64,000 bases of DNA from contig NZ_SCVD01000022.1 of NCBI RefSeq assembly GCF_004297125.1, positions 1-64,000 of the forward strand. Direction: 5' to 3'. Source of the DNA: Phenylobacterium sp. (GTDB lineage: Bacteria > Pseudomonadota > Alphaproteobacteria > Caulobacterales > Caulobacteraceae). The notes under the pieces are model-generated. The model had not been told where the DNA came from. It ran no database searches and worked only from the letters and a program-made list of their open reading frames with translations. Of this stretch, positions 1-9,102 are shown in pieces (the first letter of the stretch is position 1; the number at the start of each line of letters is the position of its first letter). A program made the translations under genes and the position numbers.

Positions 1-972
1 GAGGCCACCGACTCGCCGGTGATCATGCAGGCGTCGCGCGGCGCCCGGTCCTATGCGAACGACATCGTGCTGAAGCACCTGATCGACGCCATGGCCGAGA
101 TGTACCCGCACATCCCGATCTGCATGCACCAGGACCACGGCAACAACGAGGCCACCTGCGCCACCGCGATCCAGTACGGCTTCACCTCGGTGATGATGGA
201 CGGCTCGCTGATGGGCGACGGCAAGACGCCCGCCGACTACGACTACAACGTCAAGGTCACCCGCAACGTCGTAGACATGGCCCACTGGGTCGGCGCCTCG
301 GTCGAGGGCGAGCTTGGCGTGCTGGGCAGCCTCGAGACCGGCATGGGCGAGAAGGAAGACGGCCACGGCTTCGAGGGCAAGCTCGGCCACGACCAGCTGC
401 TGACCGATCCCGACCAGGCGGTCGAGTTCGTGAAGGCCACCGAGGTCGACGCGCTCGCCATCGCCATGGGCACCAGCCATGGCGCCTACAAGTTCACGCG
501 CAAGCCGGATGGCGACGTCCTGGCCATGAACGTGATCGAGGAGATCCACCGCCGCCTGCCCAACACCCACCTGGTGATGCACGGCTCCAGCTCGGTGCCG
601 CAGGACCTGCAGGACCTGATCAACAAGTACGGCGGCGAGATGCCCCAGACCTGGGGCGTGCCGGTGGAAGAGATCCAGCGCGGCATCAAGCACGGCGTGC
701 GCAAGATCAACATCGACACCGACAACCGCATGGCCATCACCGCCGCGATCCGCAAGGTGTTCGCCGAGAAGCCGGGCGAGTTCGACCCGCGGGGCTACCT
801 GAAGCCCGCCAAGGAAGCCATGCGCAAGGTGTGCATCCAGCGCTTCGAGGAGTTCGGCACGGCCGGCCACGCCGCGAAGATCAAGGCGATCCCGCTCTCG
901 GAGATGGCCAAGCGCTACGCCTCGGGCGAACTGGCCCCGAAGCTCGGCCTGACCAAGGTCGCCGCCGAGTAG
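1..972 (+). CDS. fba: Fructose-bisphosphate aldolase, class II (5' end outside window)
   Basis: Cleaves fructose-1,6-bisphosphate to dihydroxyacetone phosphate and glyceraldehyde-3-phosphate in cytosolic glycolysis, gluconeogenesis or the Calvin cycle. The frame is open from base 1, so the roughly 30 N-terminal residues lie upstream. Class II zinc-binding signatures are visible: MHQDHGNN near the start, GASVEGELG in the middle with the conserved Glu, [16 protein letters not shown], and KINIDTDNR near the C-terminus. The long C-terminus with an extended KPAKEAM segment fits the Calvin-cycle-type subfamily common in Alphaproteobacteria. The 23-base gap to the next gene suggests possible co-transcription. 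Confidence 0.96.
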   Translation, partial: EATDSPVIMQASRGARSYANDIVLKHLIDAMAEMYPHIPICMHQDHGNNEATCATAIQYGFTSVMMDGSLMGDGKTPADYDYNVKVTRNVVDMAHWVGASVEGELGVLGSLETGMGEKEDGHGFEGKLGHDQLLTDPDQAVEFVKATEVDALAIAMGTSHGAYKFTRKPDGDVLAMNVIEEIHRRLPNTHLVMHGSSSVPQDLQDLINKYGGEMPQTWGVPVEEIQRGIKHGVRKINIDTDNRMAITAAIRKVFAEKPGEFDPRGYLKPAKEAMRKVCIQRFEEFGTAGHAAKIKAIPLSEMAKRYASGELAPKLGLTKVAAE

Positions 973-994
973 CCCCAAAGGCTGCAGGGAGCCG

Positions 995-1531
995 ATGGAA
1001 ACGCTTGAAGTCATCGCCAGGCCGCACTTCGAGAAGGCGGACCTGGCGTGGCTCACCGACATCCGTTCGCGCCGCGCCGGCAGCCGCGGGCCGCCCTATT
1101 TCACCCTGATCTTCCACGGCGCCGAGATGACGCCGAGCGCCTTCGCCGAGCAGGTCCGCAAGCTGGCCGCCGACGTGCCGCGGATCCGTTTCCGGCTGAG
1201 GTCGGCCCTGGTGGTTCCCGAGCCCACCGTGGGCCGCTTCCACGTGTTCCTGATCCCCGACGAGGGGTTCGGCGCGATCCTGAAGCTGCACGACGCGCTG
1301 CACGTGGGCGGGATCGAGACGGCGCTGCGGTCCGACACCCCGTACCTGCCCCACATCACGGTCGCCACGACCTCCGAGTACGCCACCGCCCGCAAGCTGG
1401 CCCAGGCGCTGAACATGGGCGGCATCGACGTCCCCGGCCACATCGAGGCCCTGGAGGTCGAACGCCGCGCCGGCGACGTGGTCCGCAAGGTGGCCGACAT
1501 CCCGCTGGCGAAGCACGGCTGGTTCGGCTGA
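995..1531 (+). CDS. 2'-5' RNA ligase / 2H phosphoesterase-like protein
   Basis: 178 residues with the size and layout of the LigT/2H phosphoesterase superfamily, which acts on 2',3'-cyclic phosphate or 2'-5' linked RNA ends. The second signature is clear ([10 protein letters not shown], about residue 113). At the position expected for the first HxT motif the sequence is PYFTLIF, with Tyr in place of His, so one catalytic His appears missing. The ATG follows the aldolase stop by 22 bases with GGGAG upstream. The fold assignment is reasonable; the activity is uncertain. Confidence 0.7.
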   Translation: METLEVIARPHFEKADLAWLTDIRSRRAGSRGPPYFTLIFHGAEMTPSAFAEQVRKLAADVPRIRFRLRSALVVPEPTVGRFHVFLIPDEGFGAILKLHDALHVGGIETALRSDTPYLPHITVATTSEYATARKLAQALNMGGIDVPGHIEALEVERRAGDVVRKVADIPLAKHGWFG

Positions 1532-1628
1532 ACTATACAAAAGATCTATGCTATCTACTGGAAGGATCAATTTTCCTTCTGGCGACTATGGGCGCACTCT
1601 CTCCCCACACCGCGAAGAGAGACGCCCC

Positions 1629-3086
1629 ATGGACAAGCCCAAGACCCTGACCACCGCCGCCGGCATCCCGGTCTCGGACAACCAGAACAGCCTGACCGCA
1701 GGCCCCCGCGGCCCCCTGCTGGTCCAGGACCTGCACCTCTTCGAGAAGCACGCCCACTTCAACCGCGAGCGCATTCCCGAGCGCGTCGTCCACGCGAAGG
1801 GCTCGGCCGCCCACGGGACCTTCACGGTCACCCGGGACATAACCCGTTACACCCGCGCCGACCTGTTCGCGGCGGTCGGCAAGCAGACCGACATCTTCCT
1901 GCGCTTCTCCACCGTGGCCGGCGAGCGCGGCGCGGCGGACGCCGAGCGCGACGTGCGCGGCTGGGCGCTGAAGTTCTACACCGAGCAGGGCAACTGGGAC
2001 CTGGTGGGCAACAACACGCCGGTGTTTTTCGTCCGCGACCCGCTGAAGTTCCCCGACTTCATCCGCACCCAGAAGCGCGACCCGCGCTCGAACCTGCGCA
2101 ATCCCACCGCCATGTGGGATTTCTGGAGCCGGTCGCCCGAAAGCCTGCACCAGGTGACGATCCTGTTCTCGGACCGCGGCCTGCCCAGGAGCTACCGGCA
2201 CATGCATGGCTTCGGGTCGCACACCTACAGCTTCCTGAACTCGGGCAATGAGCGGTTCTGGGTGAAGTTCCACTTCAAGACCCAGCAGGGCATCGAGAAC
2301 CTGACCAACGCCCAGGGCGCGGCGGTCGTCGCCGACGACCGTGAGAGCCACCAGCGCGACCTGTTCGAGGCCATCGAGCGCGGCGATTTCCCCAAGTGGA
2401 CCGTCTACGTCCAGATCATGCCGGAGGCCGAGGCCGAGACCACGCCGTACAACCCCTTCGACCTGACCAAGGTCTGGCCGCACGCCGACTATCCGCTGAT
2501 CGAAGTGGGCGAGCTGGAGCTGAACCGGAACCCGGACAACTACCACGCCGAGGTCGAGCAATCGACGTTCTCGCCGGCCAACGTGGTCCCCGGCGTGGGC
2601 TACAGCCCCGACAAGATGCTGCAGTTCCGGCTGTTCTCCTATGCCGACGCCCATCGCCACCGGGTCGGCACGAACGCCGAGGCCCTTCCGGTCAATCGGC
2701 CCAAAAGCCCAGTGAACAGCTACCACCGCGACGGCGCGATGCGCTTCGACGCCAATGGCGGCGGATCGGTGAACTACGAGCCCAACAGCTTCGGCGGGCC
2801 GAAGGAGGATCCCAGCTTCCGCGAGCCGCCGCTGAAGATTTCGGGCGACGCCGACCGCTACGACCACCGCGTGGGCAACGACGACTACACCCAGGCCGGC
2901 AATCTGTTCCGGCTGATGAGCGACGACCAGAAGCGACAGCTGATGGACAATATCGCGGCGGCCATGGGCGGCGTTCCGGAGGCGATCCTGCGCCGCCAGA
3001 TCGCCCACTTCGCCAAGGCCGACCCAGCCTACGGCGAGGGCGTCGCCCAGCGTGTCGGCTTGGCTGCGCTCGAACCGGCGGAGTGA
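1629..3086 (+). CDS. katA: Catalase, small-subunit clade 3 haem catalase
   Basis: Dismutates hydrogen peroxide in the cytoplasm using haem b. The 485 residues match clade 3 monofunctional catalases. The catalytic His is in ERVVHAKG (about residue 55), the distal Asn region is [14 protein letters not shown], and the proximal haem Tyr is in [14 protein letters not shown]. An upstream in-frame extension to 1548 exists, but MDKPKTLTT at 1629 is the usual N-terminus. The upstream region 1532-1600 is unusually AT-rich for this genome and probably holds the promoter. I could not define a convincing OxyR site there. The gene ends 16 bases before the stop of a convergent transporter gene. Confidence 0.96.
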   Translation: MDKPKTLTTAAGIPVSDNQNSLTAGPRGPLLVQDLHLFEKHAHFNRERIPERVVHAKGSAAHGTFTVTRDITRYTRADLFAAVGKQTDIFLRFSTVAGERGAADAERDVRGWALKFYTEQGNWDLVGNNTPVFFVRDPLKFPDFIRTQKRDPRSNLRNPTAMWDFWSRSPESLHQVTILFSDRGLPRSYRHMHGFGSHTYSFLNSGNERFWVKFHFKTQQGIENLTNAQGAAVVADDRESHQRDLFEAIERGDFPKWTVYVQIMPEAEAETTPYNPFDLTKVWPHADYPLIEVGELELNRNPDNYHAEVEQSTFSPANVVPGVGYSPDKMLQFRLFSYADAHRHRVGTNAEALPVNRPKSPVNSYHRDGAMRFDANGGGSVNYEPNSFGGPKEDPSFREPPLKISGDADRYDHRVGNDDYTQAGNLFRLMSDDQKRQLMDNIAAAMGGVPEAILRRQIAHFAKADPAYGEGVAQRVGLAALEPAE

Positions 3087-3102
3087 GGCGCGAAGGGCAG
3101 CC

Positions 3103-4761
3103 TCACGCCTCGATGTCGGCGCCCTTCATCTCCTTGAGGAAGAAGAACCCCACGATCGCGGTGAAGGCCGCCACGACGATCGGGTACCAGAGCCCGTAGT
3201 AGATGTTGCCCGTGGCGGCCACCATGGCGAAGGCCGTCGTCGGCAGGAATCCTCCCAGCCAGCCGTTGCCCAGGTGGTAGGGCAGCGACATGGAGGTGTA
3301 GCGGATCCGCGCCGGGAACATCTCCACCAGGGCCGCGGCGATCGGCCCGTAGACCATGGTCACGTAGATCACCAGCAGCCACAGCAGGAAGACGACCATC
3401 GGCTTGTTCACCAGCGCCGGGTCGGCCTTGGCCGGATAGCCGGCGGTCTTCAGCTCGGCGGCGAGGCCCTTGGTCCAGACCTCCTTGGCGGCTTTGAACT
3501 CGGCCGCCGGCATTGCCGCGCCCTCGAAGCTCGCGACCTTCTTCTCGCCGATCATGATGTAGGCGGTTTCAGCCGCCGCGTAGGGCGTCGGCTTGTTGAC
3601 GTATGAGACGCCGGCGTTGGCCAGCGCGCCCTTCGCCACGTCGCAGGCGGTGGTGAAGGCCTGCTTGCCCACCGGATCGAACTGGAAGTGGCAGGTGGCG
3701 GGATCCGCCGCCACGACCACCGGGGCCGAGGCGGTGGCCTGCGCCAGTTGCGGGTTCGCCGCTGTGGTCAACGCCTTGAACACCGGGAAGTAGGTCAGCG
3801 CCGCCAGCACGCAGCCCGCCAGGATCACCGGCTTGCGTCCGATCTTGTCGGAGAGCCAGCCGAAGATGACGAAGAAGGGCGTCCCCAGCACCAGCGCGAC
3901 GGCGACCAGGGTGTTGGTCAGCGGCCCGTCGACCTTGAGCGTCTTTTCCAGGAAGAACAGGGCGTAGAATTGACCCGTGTACCAGACCACCGCCTGGCCG
4001 GCCGTGAGCCCCGCCAGCGCCAGGATCACTAGCTTGAGGTTGGACCACTGGCCGAAGCTCTCGGTGAGCGGCTTCTTCGAGGTGGTCCCCTCGTCGATCA
4101 TCTTCTGGAACACCGGGCTCTCGTTGAGCCGCAGGCGGATCCAGAGCGAGACGCCCAGCAACAGGATCGAGACCAGGAACGGAATGCGCCAGCCCCAGGC
4201 CTTGAAGGCGTCCTCGCCGATGTTGGTGCGGACCAGGAGGATGACCACCAGGCTGAGGAAGAGGCCGAAGGTGGCGGTGGTCTGAATCCAGCTGGTGTAG
4301 AGGCCGCGCTTGCCGGGCGGCGCATGCTCGGCGACGTAGGTCGCGGCCCCGCCGTACTCCCCGCCCAGCGCCAGGCCCTGGATCAGGCGCATGACGATCA
4401 GCAGGATCGGCGCGGCGACCCCGATCGTCGCATAGCTGGGCAACAGGCCCACCACGAAGGTGGAGAGGCCCATCAGCAGCATGGTGACCAGGAAGGTGTT
4501 CTTGCGCCCCCAGAGGTCGCCCAGCCGCCCGAACACGATGGCCCCGAACGGCCGCACCGCGAAGCCGGCGGCGAAGGCCAGCAGGGCGAAGATATAGCCG
4601 GTGGTCTCGTTCACGCCGGAGAAGAAGTGCTGGGTGATGAACCCGGCCAGCGAGCCGTAGAGGTAGAAGTCGTACCACTCGAACACCGTGCCCACGGAGG
4701 CGCCCGCGACCACCGTCACGTTCGATCCGCGCGCCGGCGTCTCCGCCTCCGCCGCAGCCAT
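3103..4761 (-). CDS. MFS transporter, MHS (metabolite:H+ symporter) family
   Basis: Inner-membrane proton symporter of the ProP/ShiA type, about 552 residues with 12 predicted helices. Diagnostic features are GTVFEWYDFYLYG in helix 1, RPFGAIVFGRLGDLWGRK in the 2-3 loop and RLIQGLALGGEYGGA in helix 4. The start at 4761 is favoured because GGGGGAG lies 6 bases upstream; an ATG two codons earlier is too close to it. A hydrophilic insert of about 110 residues (about residues 350-460, with two Cys) separates late helices. Longer MHS proteins of alphaproteobacteria carry such a loop. The substrate (organic acid or osmolyte) cannot be told. Confidence 0.9.
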   Translation of the reverse strand: MAAAEAETPARGSNVTVVAGASVGTVFEWYDFYLYGSLAGFITQHFFSGVNETTGYIFALLAFAAGFAVRPFGAIVFGRLGDLWGRKNTFLVTMLLMGLSTFVVGLLPSYATIGVAAPILLIVMRLIQGLALGGEYGGAATYVAEHAPPGKRGLYTSWIQTTATFGLFLSLVVILLVRTNIGEDAFKAWGWRIPFLVSILLLGVSLWIRLRLNESPVFQKMIDEGTTSKKPLTESFGQWSNLKLVILALAGLTAGQAVVWYTGQFYALFFLEKTLKVDGPLTNTLVAVALVLGTPFFVIFGWLSDKIGRKPVILAGCVLAALTYFPVFKALTTAANPQLAQATASAPVVVAADPATCHFQFDPVGKQAFTTACDVAKGALANAGVSYVNKPTPYAAAETAYIMIGEKKVASFEGAAMPAAEFKAAKEVWTKGLAAELKTAGYPAKADPALVNKPMVVFLLWLLVIYVTMVYGPIAAALVEMFPARIRYTSMSLPYHLGNGWLGGFLPTTAFAMVAATGNIYYGLWYPIVVAAFTAIVGFFFLKEMKGADIEA

Positions 4762-4836
4762 GCCCATCTCCCCCGTTACGCTCTTGGCGGGACGGTAGGG
4801 GCATGCGGCGTCGCGCGGCAATCCCTCGCGGCGTGT

Positions 4837-5319
4837 TCAGGCGTCCGGCAGCTCGCCCATGGCGCTTTGCAGGTAGTTCTGCTCGCCCAGGCTCTTCACC
4901 AGGCTGAGCTGGGTCTCGAGATAGTCGATGTGGTCCTCGGTATCGCTGAGGATCTCGCGCAGCAGCTCGCGCGTGACGAAGTCGGCCGAGGCCTCGCACA
5001 GCTTGATGCCCTCGATCAGGGTCACCCGGCCGCCGGTCTCGACGCCGAGGTCGGCCCTCAGTCCCTCCACCACGGACTCGCCGATCGACAGCTTGTGCAG
5101 GTCCTGCAGGTTGGGCAGGCCGTCGAGGAACAGGATGCGCTTGATGAGCTTGTCGGCGTGCTTCATCTCGCCGATCGACTCTTCATAGGTGATCTTGCCC
5201 AGCCGGGCGAAACCCCAGTTTTCGTACATGCGGGCGTGCAGGTAATACTGATTTACTGCGGTCAACTCATTGGTGAGGACCGCGTTCAACAGCTTGATGA
5301 TCGCCTTGTCGCCTTGCAC
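4837..5319 (-). CDS. bfr: Bacterioferritin
   Basis: Iron-storage protein forming a 24-mer with haem at subunit interfaces. A GTG start at 5319 is chosen because GGAGG lies 7 bases upstream and the product then begins VQGDKAIIKLLN, the family's normal N-terminus (160 residues). With that start Glu18, Tyr25, Glu51 and His54 fall exactly at the ferroxidase positions, and Met52, the haem axial ligand, is present. The later Glu and His of the centre lie in the segment SDTEDHIDYLE. The bfd gene is upstream on the same strand. Fur-like palindromes lie between the two genes. Confidence 0.95.
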   Translation of the reverse strand: MQGDKAIIKLLNAVLTNELTAVNQYYLHARMYENWGFARLGKITYEESIGEMKHADKLIKRILFLDGLPNLQDLHKLSIGESVVEGLRADLGVETGGRVTLIEGIKLCEASADFVTRELLREILSDTEDHIDYLETQLSLVKSLGEQNYLQSAMGELPDA

Positions 5320-5390
5320 CGTAGAGCCTCCATCCAAACAATAGAGGCGGAAATGCCTCTCGCTGGACAGCGGTGTCAAAGACAATGTCT

Positions 5391-5404
5391 GCGATTGATT
5401 TGCG
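5391..5404. promoter_or_regulatory. Candidate Fur-type half palindrome upstream of bfr
   Basis: GCGATTGATTTGCG resembles the stronger site at 5432-5446, lying 41 bases away (about four helical turns). It sits about 70 bases upstream of the bfr start. Iron-responsive control is inferred from the gene and the motif match, not shown. Confidence 0.35.
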
Positions 5405-5431
5405 GTTGCTGGAAAACCCGCAAATTCGCCT

Positions 5432-5446
5432 GCGAATGATTTTCGC
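5432..5446. promoter_or_regulatory. Candidate Fur-type operator between bfd and bfr
   Basis: GCGAATGATTTTCGC is a palindrome with perfect GCGAA/TTCGC arms, 113 bases upstream of the bfr start and 17 bases past the bfd stop. Its GCGAATGA core recurs upstream of bfd (5704-5720) and of the TonB receptor (49230-49246). Confidence 0.55.
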
Positions 5447-5462
5447 TAGCTGGAAGAACGAC

Positions 5463-5648
5463 CTATTCGGCCGCGAAACGCAGCGCCTCGCGCTCCTCGT
5501 CGAGGATCTTGCGCATGTCGCAGACGCACCGGGCGCACTGGACCGCCGAATCGCAGGCCTTGAAGATCTGGGCGGGTCGTCCGGCGCCGGCGGCGATAGC
5601 CGCGCGGACGTCGCGTTCCCGGATGCCATTGCAGTTGCAGACGTACAT
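5463..5648 (-). CDS. bfd: Bacterioferritin-associated ferredoxin
   Basis: Small [2Fe-2S] protein that reduces ferric iron in the Bfr core for mobilisation. The 61 residues start MYVCNCNG. The four cluster cysteines are visible as CxC near the N-terminus and CxxC in VQCARC, followed by one extra Cys. The open frame extends upstream to 5897, but the ATG at 5648 gives the normal family length. It precedes bfr by about 140 bases on the same strand. Confidence 0.9.
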   Translation of the reverse strand: MYVCNCNGIRERDVRAAIAAGAGRPAQIFKACDSAVQCARCVCDMRKILDEEREALRFAAE

Positions 5649-5703
5649 GAGCGCGCAAGCGGTCCCTGACTGACGCCTCATAACTAGCGCCTTGCGACTA
5701 AGT

Positions 5704-5720
5704 TTGCAAGTCATTCGCAA
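5704..5720. promoter_or_regulatory. Candidate Fur-type operator upstream of bfd
   Basis: Read on the minus strand this is TTGCGAATGACTTGCAA, a 17-base imperfect palindrome with TTGCGA/TTGCAA arms. It lies 56 bases upstream of the bfd ATG and about 130 bases upstream of cydA on the other strand. It shares the GCGAATGA core with the sites at 5432 and 49230. Confidence 0.5.
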
Positions 5721-5850
5721 CACATGATGAACGCCGATCACCCTGCGACCGGATGTCGCGGAGACCCCGGCCAAGCTTGGGCGTTGTTGCAGCTGGGAGC
5801 TGTTCGGAGCCACGGGAGACGGCGCCAGCGGCTTGTCTTGGGGACGAGCG

Positions 5851-7233
5851 ATGGATCTCGACGCGCTGATACTGTCGCGACTGCAATTCGCGTTCACGAT
5901 CGCGTTTCACATCATCTTCCCCAGCTTCACGATCGGCCTGGCCAGCTACCTGGCGGTGCTCGAAGGCCTGTGGCTGGTCACCAAGAACGAGGCGTTCAAG
6001 ACGCTCTACTTGTTCTGGGTGAAGATCTTCGCGATCTCGTTCGGCATGGGCGTCGTCTCCGGCGTAGTGCTCAGCTACCAGCTCGGAACCAACTGGAGCG
6101 TGTTCTCGACGGTCGCCTCGCCGGTGATCGGACCGCTGCTCGCCTTCGAGGTGCTGGCCGCCTTCTTCCTGGAGGCCTCGTTCCTGGGGGTGATGCTGTT
6201 CGGCTGGAAGAAGGTGGGCCCGGGCCTGCACTTCACCGCGACGGCGCTGGTCGCGGTCGGAACCCTGATCTCGGCCTTCTGGATCGTCTCGGCCAACAGC
6301 TGGATGCAGCACCCGACCGGATACGAAGTGCTGCCGGATGGCGCGCTGCGGGCGGTGGACTGGTGGCGGGTGATCTTCTCGCCGACCTTCCCCGAGCGGT
6401 TCGCCCACATGACCCTGGCCGCCTACCTGACCACCGCCCTGGTGGTGGGCGCAGCCTCGGCCTGGCGGATCCTGAAGCGCGGCGCCGACGAGGAATCGCG
6501 CCTCGGACTGCGCATGGCCATCGGCATGTTCGCGATCGTGGCGCCGCTGCAGCTCTTCGTGGGCGACCTCTCCGGCAAGGAGGTGCTGCACGTCCAGCCC
6601 GCCAAGCTGGCCGCTATCGAGGCGTTCTGGGAGACCCGCACCGAGCAGCCGTTCCACATTGCCGCCTGGCCCGACCGGGACGCCGAGGGCAATCGGTTCG
6701 AGATCTCGATCCCCAAGCTCGGCAGCCTGATCACCGCCGGCAGCGCCTCAGCCGAGGTGAAGGGCCTGAAGGCGTTCGCGCCGCAGGACCGGCCGCCGAT
6801 CTTCATCGTGTTCTGGGCGTTCCGGGTGATGGTGGGCCTGGGCCTCCTGATGATCGGCCTGGGCGCCTGGGGCGCCTGGCTGCTGTGGCGCACGCGCGGG
6901 CCGGAATACAGCCGCCCCTTCCTCTGGGCCGCTGTGGCCATGGGGCCGGCCGGCTTCGTGGCGGTGATCTCGGGGTGGGTCGTCGCCGAGGTGGGCCGCC
7001 AGCCCTATGTGATCTACGGCGTCCTGCGGACCGCCGACGCGGTCTCGCCCGTTGGCGCGGGCCAGGTCTCGGCCTCGCTGCTGGCCTTCATGCTCGTCTA
7101 TGCGGTGATCTTCACCGTCGGCGTCCTCTACATCCTGCGGCTAATGGCCGAGGGGCCGGAGAGCCCGCCGGCGGAGATAGACGAGCCGCCCGGCGCCCCG
7201 CTCGCCGCCGGGACCAGGGGAGCCCCGCGATGA
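5851..7233 (+). CDS. cydA: Cytochrome bd-type (cyanide-insensitive) ubiquinol oxidase subunit I
   Basis: Quinol-oxidising, haem-carrying subunit of a bd-type terminal oxidase in the inner membrane; 460 residues and about nine helices. The N-terminus MDLDALILSRLQFAFTIAFH carries the conserved His near residue 20 (high-spin haem ligand). ERFAHMTLAAYL and FWAFRVMVGLG carry the other haem ligands, and EVGRQPYVIYGVLRT is the GRQP signature. The Q-loop is short, as in CIO-type oxidases. The start at 5851 has GGGGA upstream and removes a 6-residue extension. Its stop overlaps the cydB start as ATGA. Confidence 0.95.
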   Translation: MDLDALILSRLQFAFTIAFHIIFPSFTIGLASYLAVLEGLWLVTKNEAFKTLYLFWVKIFAISFGMGVVSGVVLSYQLGTNWSVFSTVASPVIGPLLAFEVLAAFFLEASFLGVMLFGWKKVGPGLHFTATALVAVGTLISAFWIVSANSWMQHPTGYEVLPDGALRAVDWWRVIFSPTFPERFAHMTLAAYLTTALVVGAASAWRILKRGADEESRLGLRMAIGMFAIVAPLQLFVGDLSGKEVLHVQPAKLAAIEAFWETRTEQPFHIAAWPDRDAEGNRFEISIPKLGSLITAGSASAEVKGLKAFAPQDRPPIFIVFWAFRVMVGLGLLMIGLGAWGAWLLWRTRGPEYSRPFLWAAVAMGPAGFVAVISGWVVAEVGRQPYVIYGVLRTADAVSPVGAGQVSASLLAFMLVYAVIFTVGVLYILRLMAEGPESPPAEIDEPPGAPLAAGTRGAPR

Positions 7234-8255
7234 CCCTCGATCTGCCGCTGGTCTGGGCCGGGATCATAGCGACGGCCGTGCTGCTCTATGTGCTGCTGGA
7301 CGGCTTCGACCTGGGGATCGGCATCCTGTTCCCGTTCGCCGCCTCGCCGGCCGAGCGCGACGTGATGATGGAGTCCATCGCCCCGGTCTGGGACGGCAAC
7401 GAGACCTGGCTGGTGCTGGGCGGCGGCGGCCTCTTCGCCGCCTTCCCCTTCGCCTACGCCGCCCTGATGCCGGCGATGTACCTGCCGATCATCCTGATGC
7501 TGCTGGCCCTGATCCTGCGCGGCGTCGCCTTCGAGTTCCGCCACCATGGCCGCGTCCGGGGCAAGGCCTTCTGGACCGCCGCCTTCGCCGGGGGCTCGGT
7601 GGCCGCGACCCTCGCCCAGGGCCTCGTGCTCGGCGGCTTCATCCAGGGCGTGAAGTTGGACGGCCGGGGCTTCGCGGGCGGGCCGTTCGACTGGCTGACG
7701 CCCTACAGCCTGCTGGTCTCGGTGGGCCTGCTGGCCGGCTACAGCCTGCTGGGGGCGACCTGGCTGGTCTGGCGCACCGAGGGCGACCTGCAGGCGCGCG
7801 CGCGCCGCTGGGGCTGGATCGCGGCGGCGGCCACGGCGGCCCTGCTGGCGGTGGTCAGCCTGGCCACCCTTTTCGTCCACCCACGCATCGCCATCCGCTG
7901 GGGCTTCGACGGCGACGCGTTCAACCTCGCGACCCTGGGCCCCTTGCTGCCCATTCCCCTGCTGGGCCTCGTGGGCCTGGCGGTCGTGGCGGTGGGCCTG
8001 CGCCGCGCGCACCAGGCCACTTCGCTGATCGGCGCCTATCTGGTCTTCCTGTCGGGCTACGTCGGGCTGGCCGTGGGCTTCTTCCCGAACATCGTCCCCT
8101 ACGACCTCAGCTTCCGGCAGGCGGCCAACGCCGACAACGCCCTGGGCCTGATGCTGGTGGGCGTGGCGATCCTGCTGCCGGCGATCATCGGCTACACGGT
8201 CTGGGTCTACTGGCTGTTCCGCGGCAAGGTCGGGGGCGATGCGGGGTATCATTGA
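7230..8255 (+). CDS. cydB: Cytochrome bd-type ubiquinol oxidase subunit II
   Basis: Partner subunit of CydA, 341 residues, entirely helical membrane protein. VLLDGFDLGIGILFPF at the N-terminus and APVWDGNETWLVLGGGGLFAAFP are family signatures. The ATG overlaps the cydA stop by four bases, showing translational coupling. The last codons overlap the start of a small membrane-protein gene. Confidence 0.95.
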   Translation: MTLDLPLVWAGIIATAVLLYVLLDGFDLGIGILFPFAASPAERDVMMESIAPVWDGNETWLVLGGGGLFAAFPFAYAALMPAMYLPIILMLLALILRGVAFEFRHHGRVRGKAFWTAAFAGGSVAATLAQGLVLGGFIQGVKLDGRGFAGGPFDWLTPYSLLVSVGLLAGYSLLGATWLVWRTEGDLQARARRWGWIAAAATAALLAVVSLATLFVHPRIAIRWGFDGDAFNLATLGPLLPIPLLGLVGLAVVAVGLRRAHQATSLIGAYLVFLSGYVGLAVGFFPNIVPYDLSFRQAANADNALGLMLVGVAILLPAIIGYTVWVYWLFRGKVGGDAGYH

Positions 8256-8385
8256 GCCGCCGCCACAGCGCGGCGAGGTTCCGCCGCCCCTCTGGGAGCG
8301 GCTGGCCTGGTTCGCAGGGTTGGCGATCACCGGCGCCGCCTCGTGCGCCGCCATCGCCTATGCCTTGAGGCTGTTGCTGCGCTGA
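8239..8385 (+). CDS. DUF2474-type small membrane protein (CydX-like subunit of the bd oxidase)
   Basis: A 48-residue frame starts inside the end of cydB (17-base overlap) and ends TGA at 8385. The product has a Pro-rich start, then PLWERLAWFAGLAI leading into a single transmembrane helix and a basic tail. The PLWxRLxWF start before one helix is the DUF2474 pattern known immediately downstream of CIO-type cydB. By analogy with CydX it should be an accessory subunit of the oxidase. It is too short for ordinary ORF calling. Confidence 0.8.
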   Translation: MRGIIEPPPQRGEVPPPLWERLAWFAGLAITGAASCAAIAYALRLLLR

Positions 8386-8409
8386 GCCCAGGGGCGTGTA
8401 TGTAGGGCC

Positions 8410-9060
8410 ATGGCCCCGCCCCTCTGCCGCCTCTACCTGATCACCCCGCCCCGACTGGACGACCTGGCCGCCTTCGGGCAGGTCCTCGCCCACGCCCTGG
8501 ACGCCGGCGACGTGGCCGCGTTGCAGATCCGGCTGAAGGATGTCCCGGACGAGATCGTCACCGCCGCCGTCGACGTGCTGACGCCGATCGCCCACGCCCG
8601 CGGCGTGGCCGTGATCCTCAACGACCGGCCCGACCTCGCCGCGCGGCTCGGCTGCGACGGCGTCCACATCGGCCAGGACGACACGCCGCTGGCCGAGGCG
8701 CGCAGGATCATGGGCCCGGACGCCATGATCGGCGTCACCTGTCACGACAGCCTGCACCTGGCCATGGAAGCCGCCGAGGGCGGGGCGGACTACGTCGCCT
8801 TCGGGGCCTTCTTTCCGACCACCACCAAGGACGCCTCGACCCGGGCCGATCCGGAGCTGCTGACCGGCTGGCAGGCGGACATGGTCATCCCCTGCGTGGC
8901 GATCGGTGGCATCACGGTGAAGAACGCCCGCGGCCTGGCCGCCGCGGGTGCGGACTTCCTGGCCGTCTCGGCGGGTGTCTGGAGCCACGGCGACGGCCCC
9001 GCCGCGGCGGTGAAGGCCCTCAACGCCGAGATCGCGGCGGGCGTGGCCGAGCGGGCCTAG
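8410..9060 (+). CDS. thiE: Thiamine-phosphate synthase
   Basis: Joins HMP pyrophosphate and thiazole phosphate to make thiamine phosphate. The 216-residue TIM-barrel protein shows LYLITPP at the first strand, LQIRLKD (second strand), [24 protein letters not shown], and the phosphate-binding [10 protein letters not shown] and CVAIGGIT segments. It follows the small bd-oxidase gene by 24 bases, which may be chance proximity. No thiamine riboswitch is visible upstream and no other thi gene is present. Confidence 0.93.
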   Translation: MAPPLCRLYLITPPRLDDLAAFGQVLAHALDAGDVAALQIRLKDVPDEIVTAAVDVLTPIAHARGVAVILNDRPDLAARLGCDGVHIGQDDTPLAEARRIMGPDAMIGVTCHDSLHLAMEAAEGGADYVAFGAFFPTTTKDASTRADPELLTGWQADMVIPCVAIGGITVKNARGLAAAGADFLAVSAGVWSHGDGPAAAVKALNAEIAAGVAERA

Positions 9061-9102
9061 GGCCACCGCGCCCACCGCGCCCACCGCGAAGCGGAGAGGA
9101 AG

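Noticed and set aside
1532..1600. OxyR site upstream of catalase
   Set aside because: Several CTAT/ATAG-like tetramers occur, but not with the spacing of the OxyR consensus. Only an AT-rich promoter region can be claimed.
5721..5850. FNR/FixK box (TTGAT-N4-ATCAA) for cydAB
   Set aside because: No such palindrome is present between bfd and cydA.
8256..8409. Thiamine riboswitch before thiE
   Set aside because: The 154 bases are mostly the small DUF2474 gene and lack the conserved THI box.
9061..9085. Short CGCCCAC direct repeat after thiE
   Set aside because: Three 9-base-like copies (CCACCGCGC) in a GC-rich gap, too short and imperfect to call a functional repeat or CRISPR.
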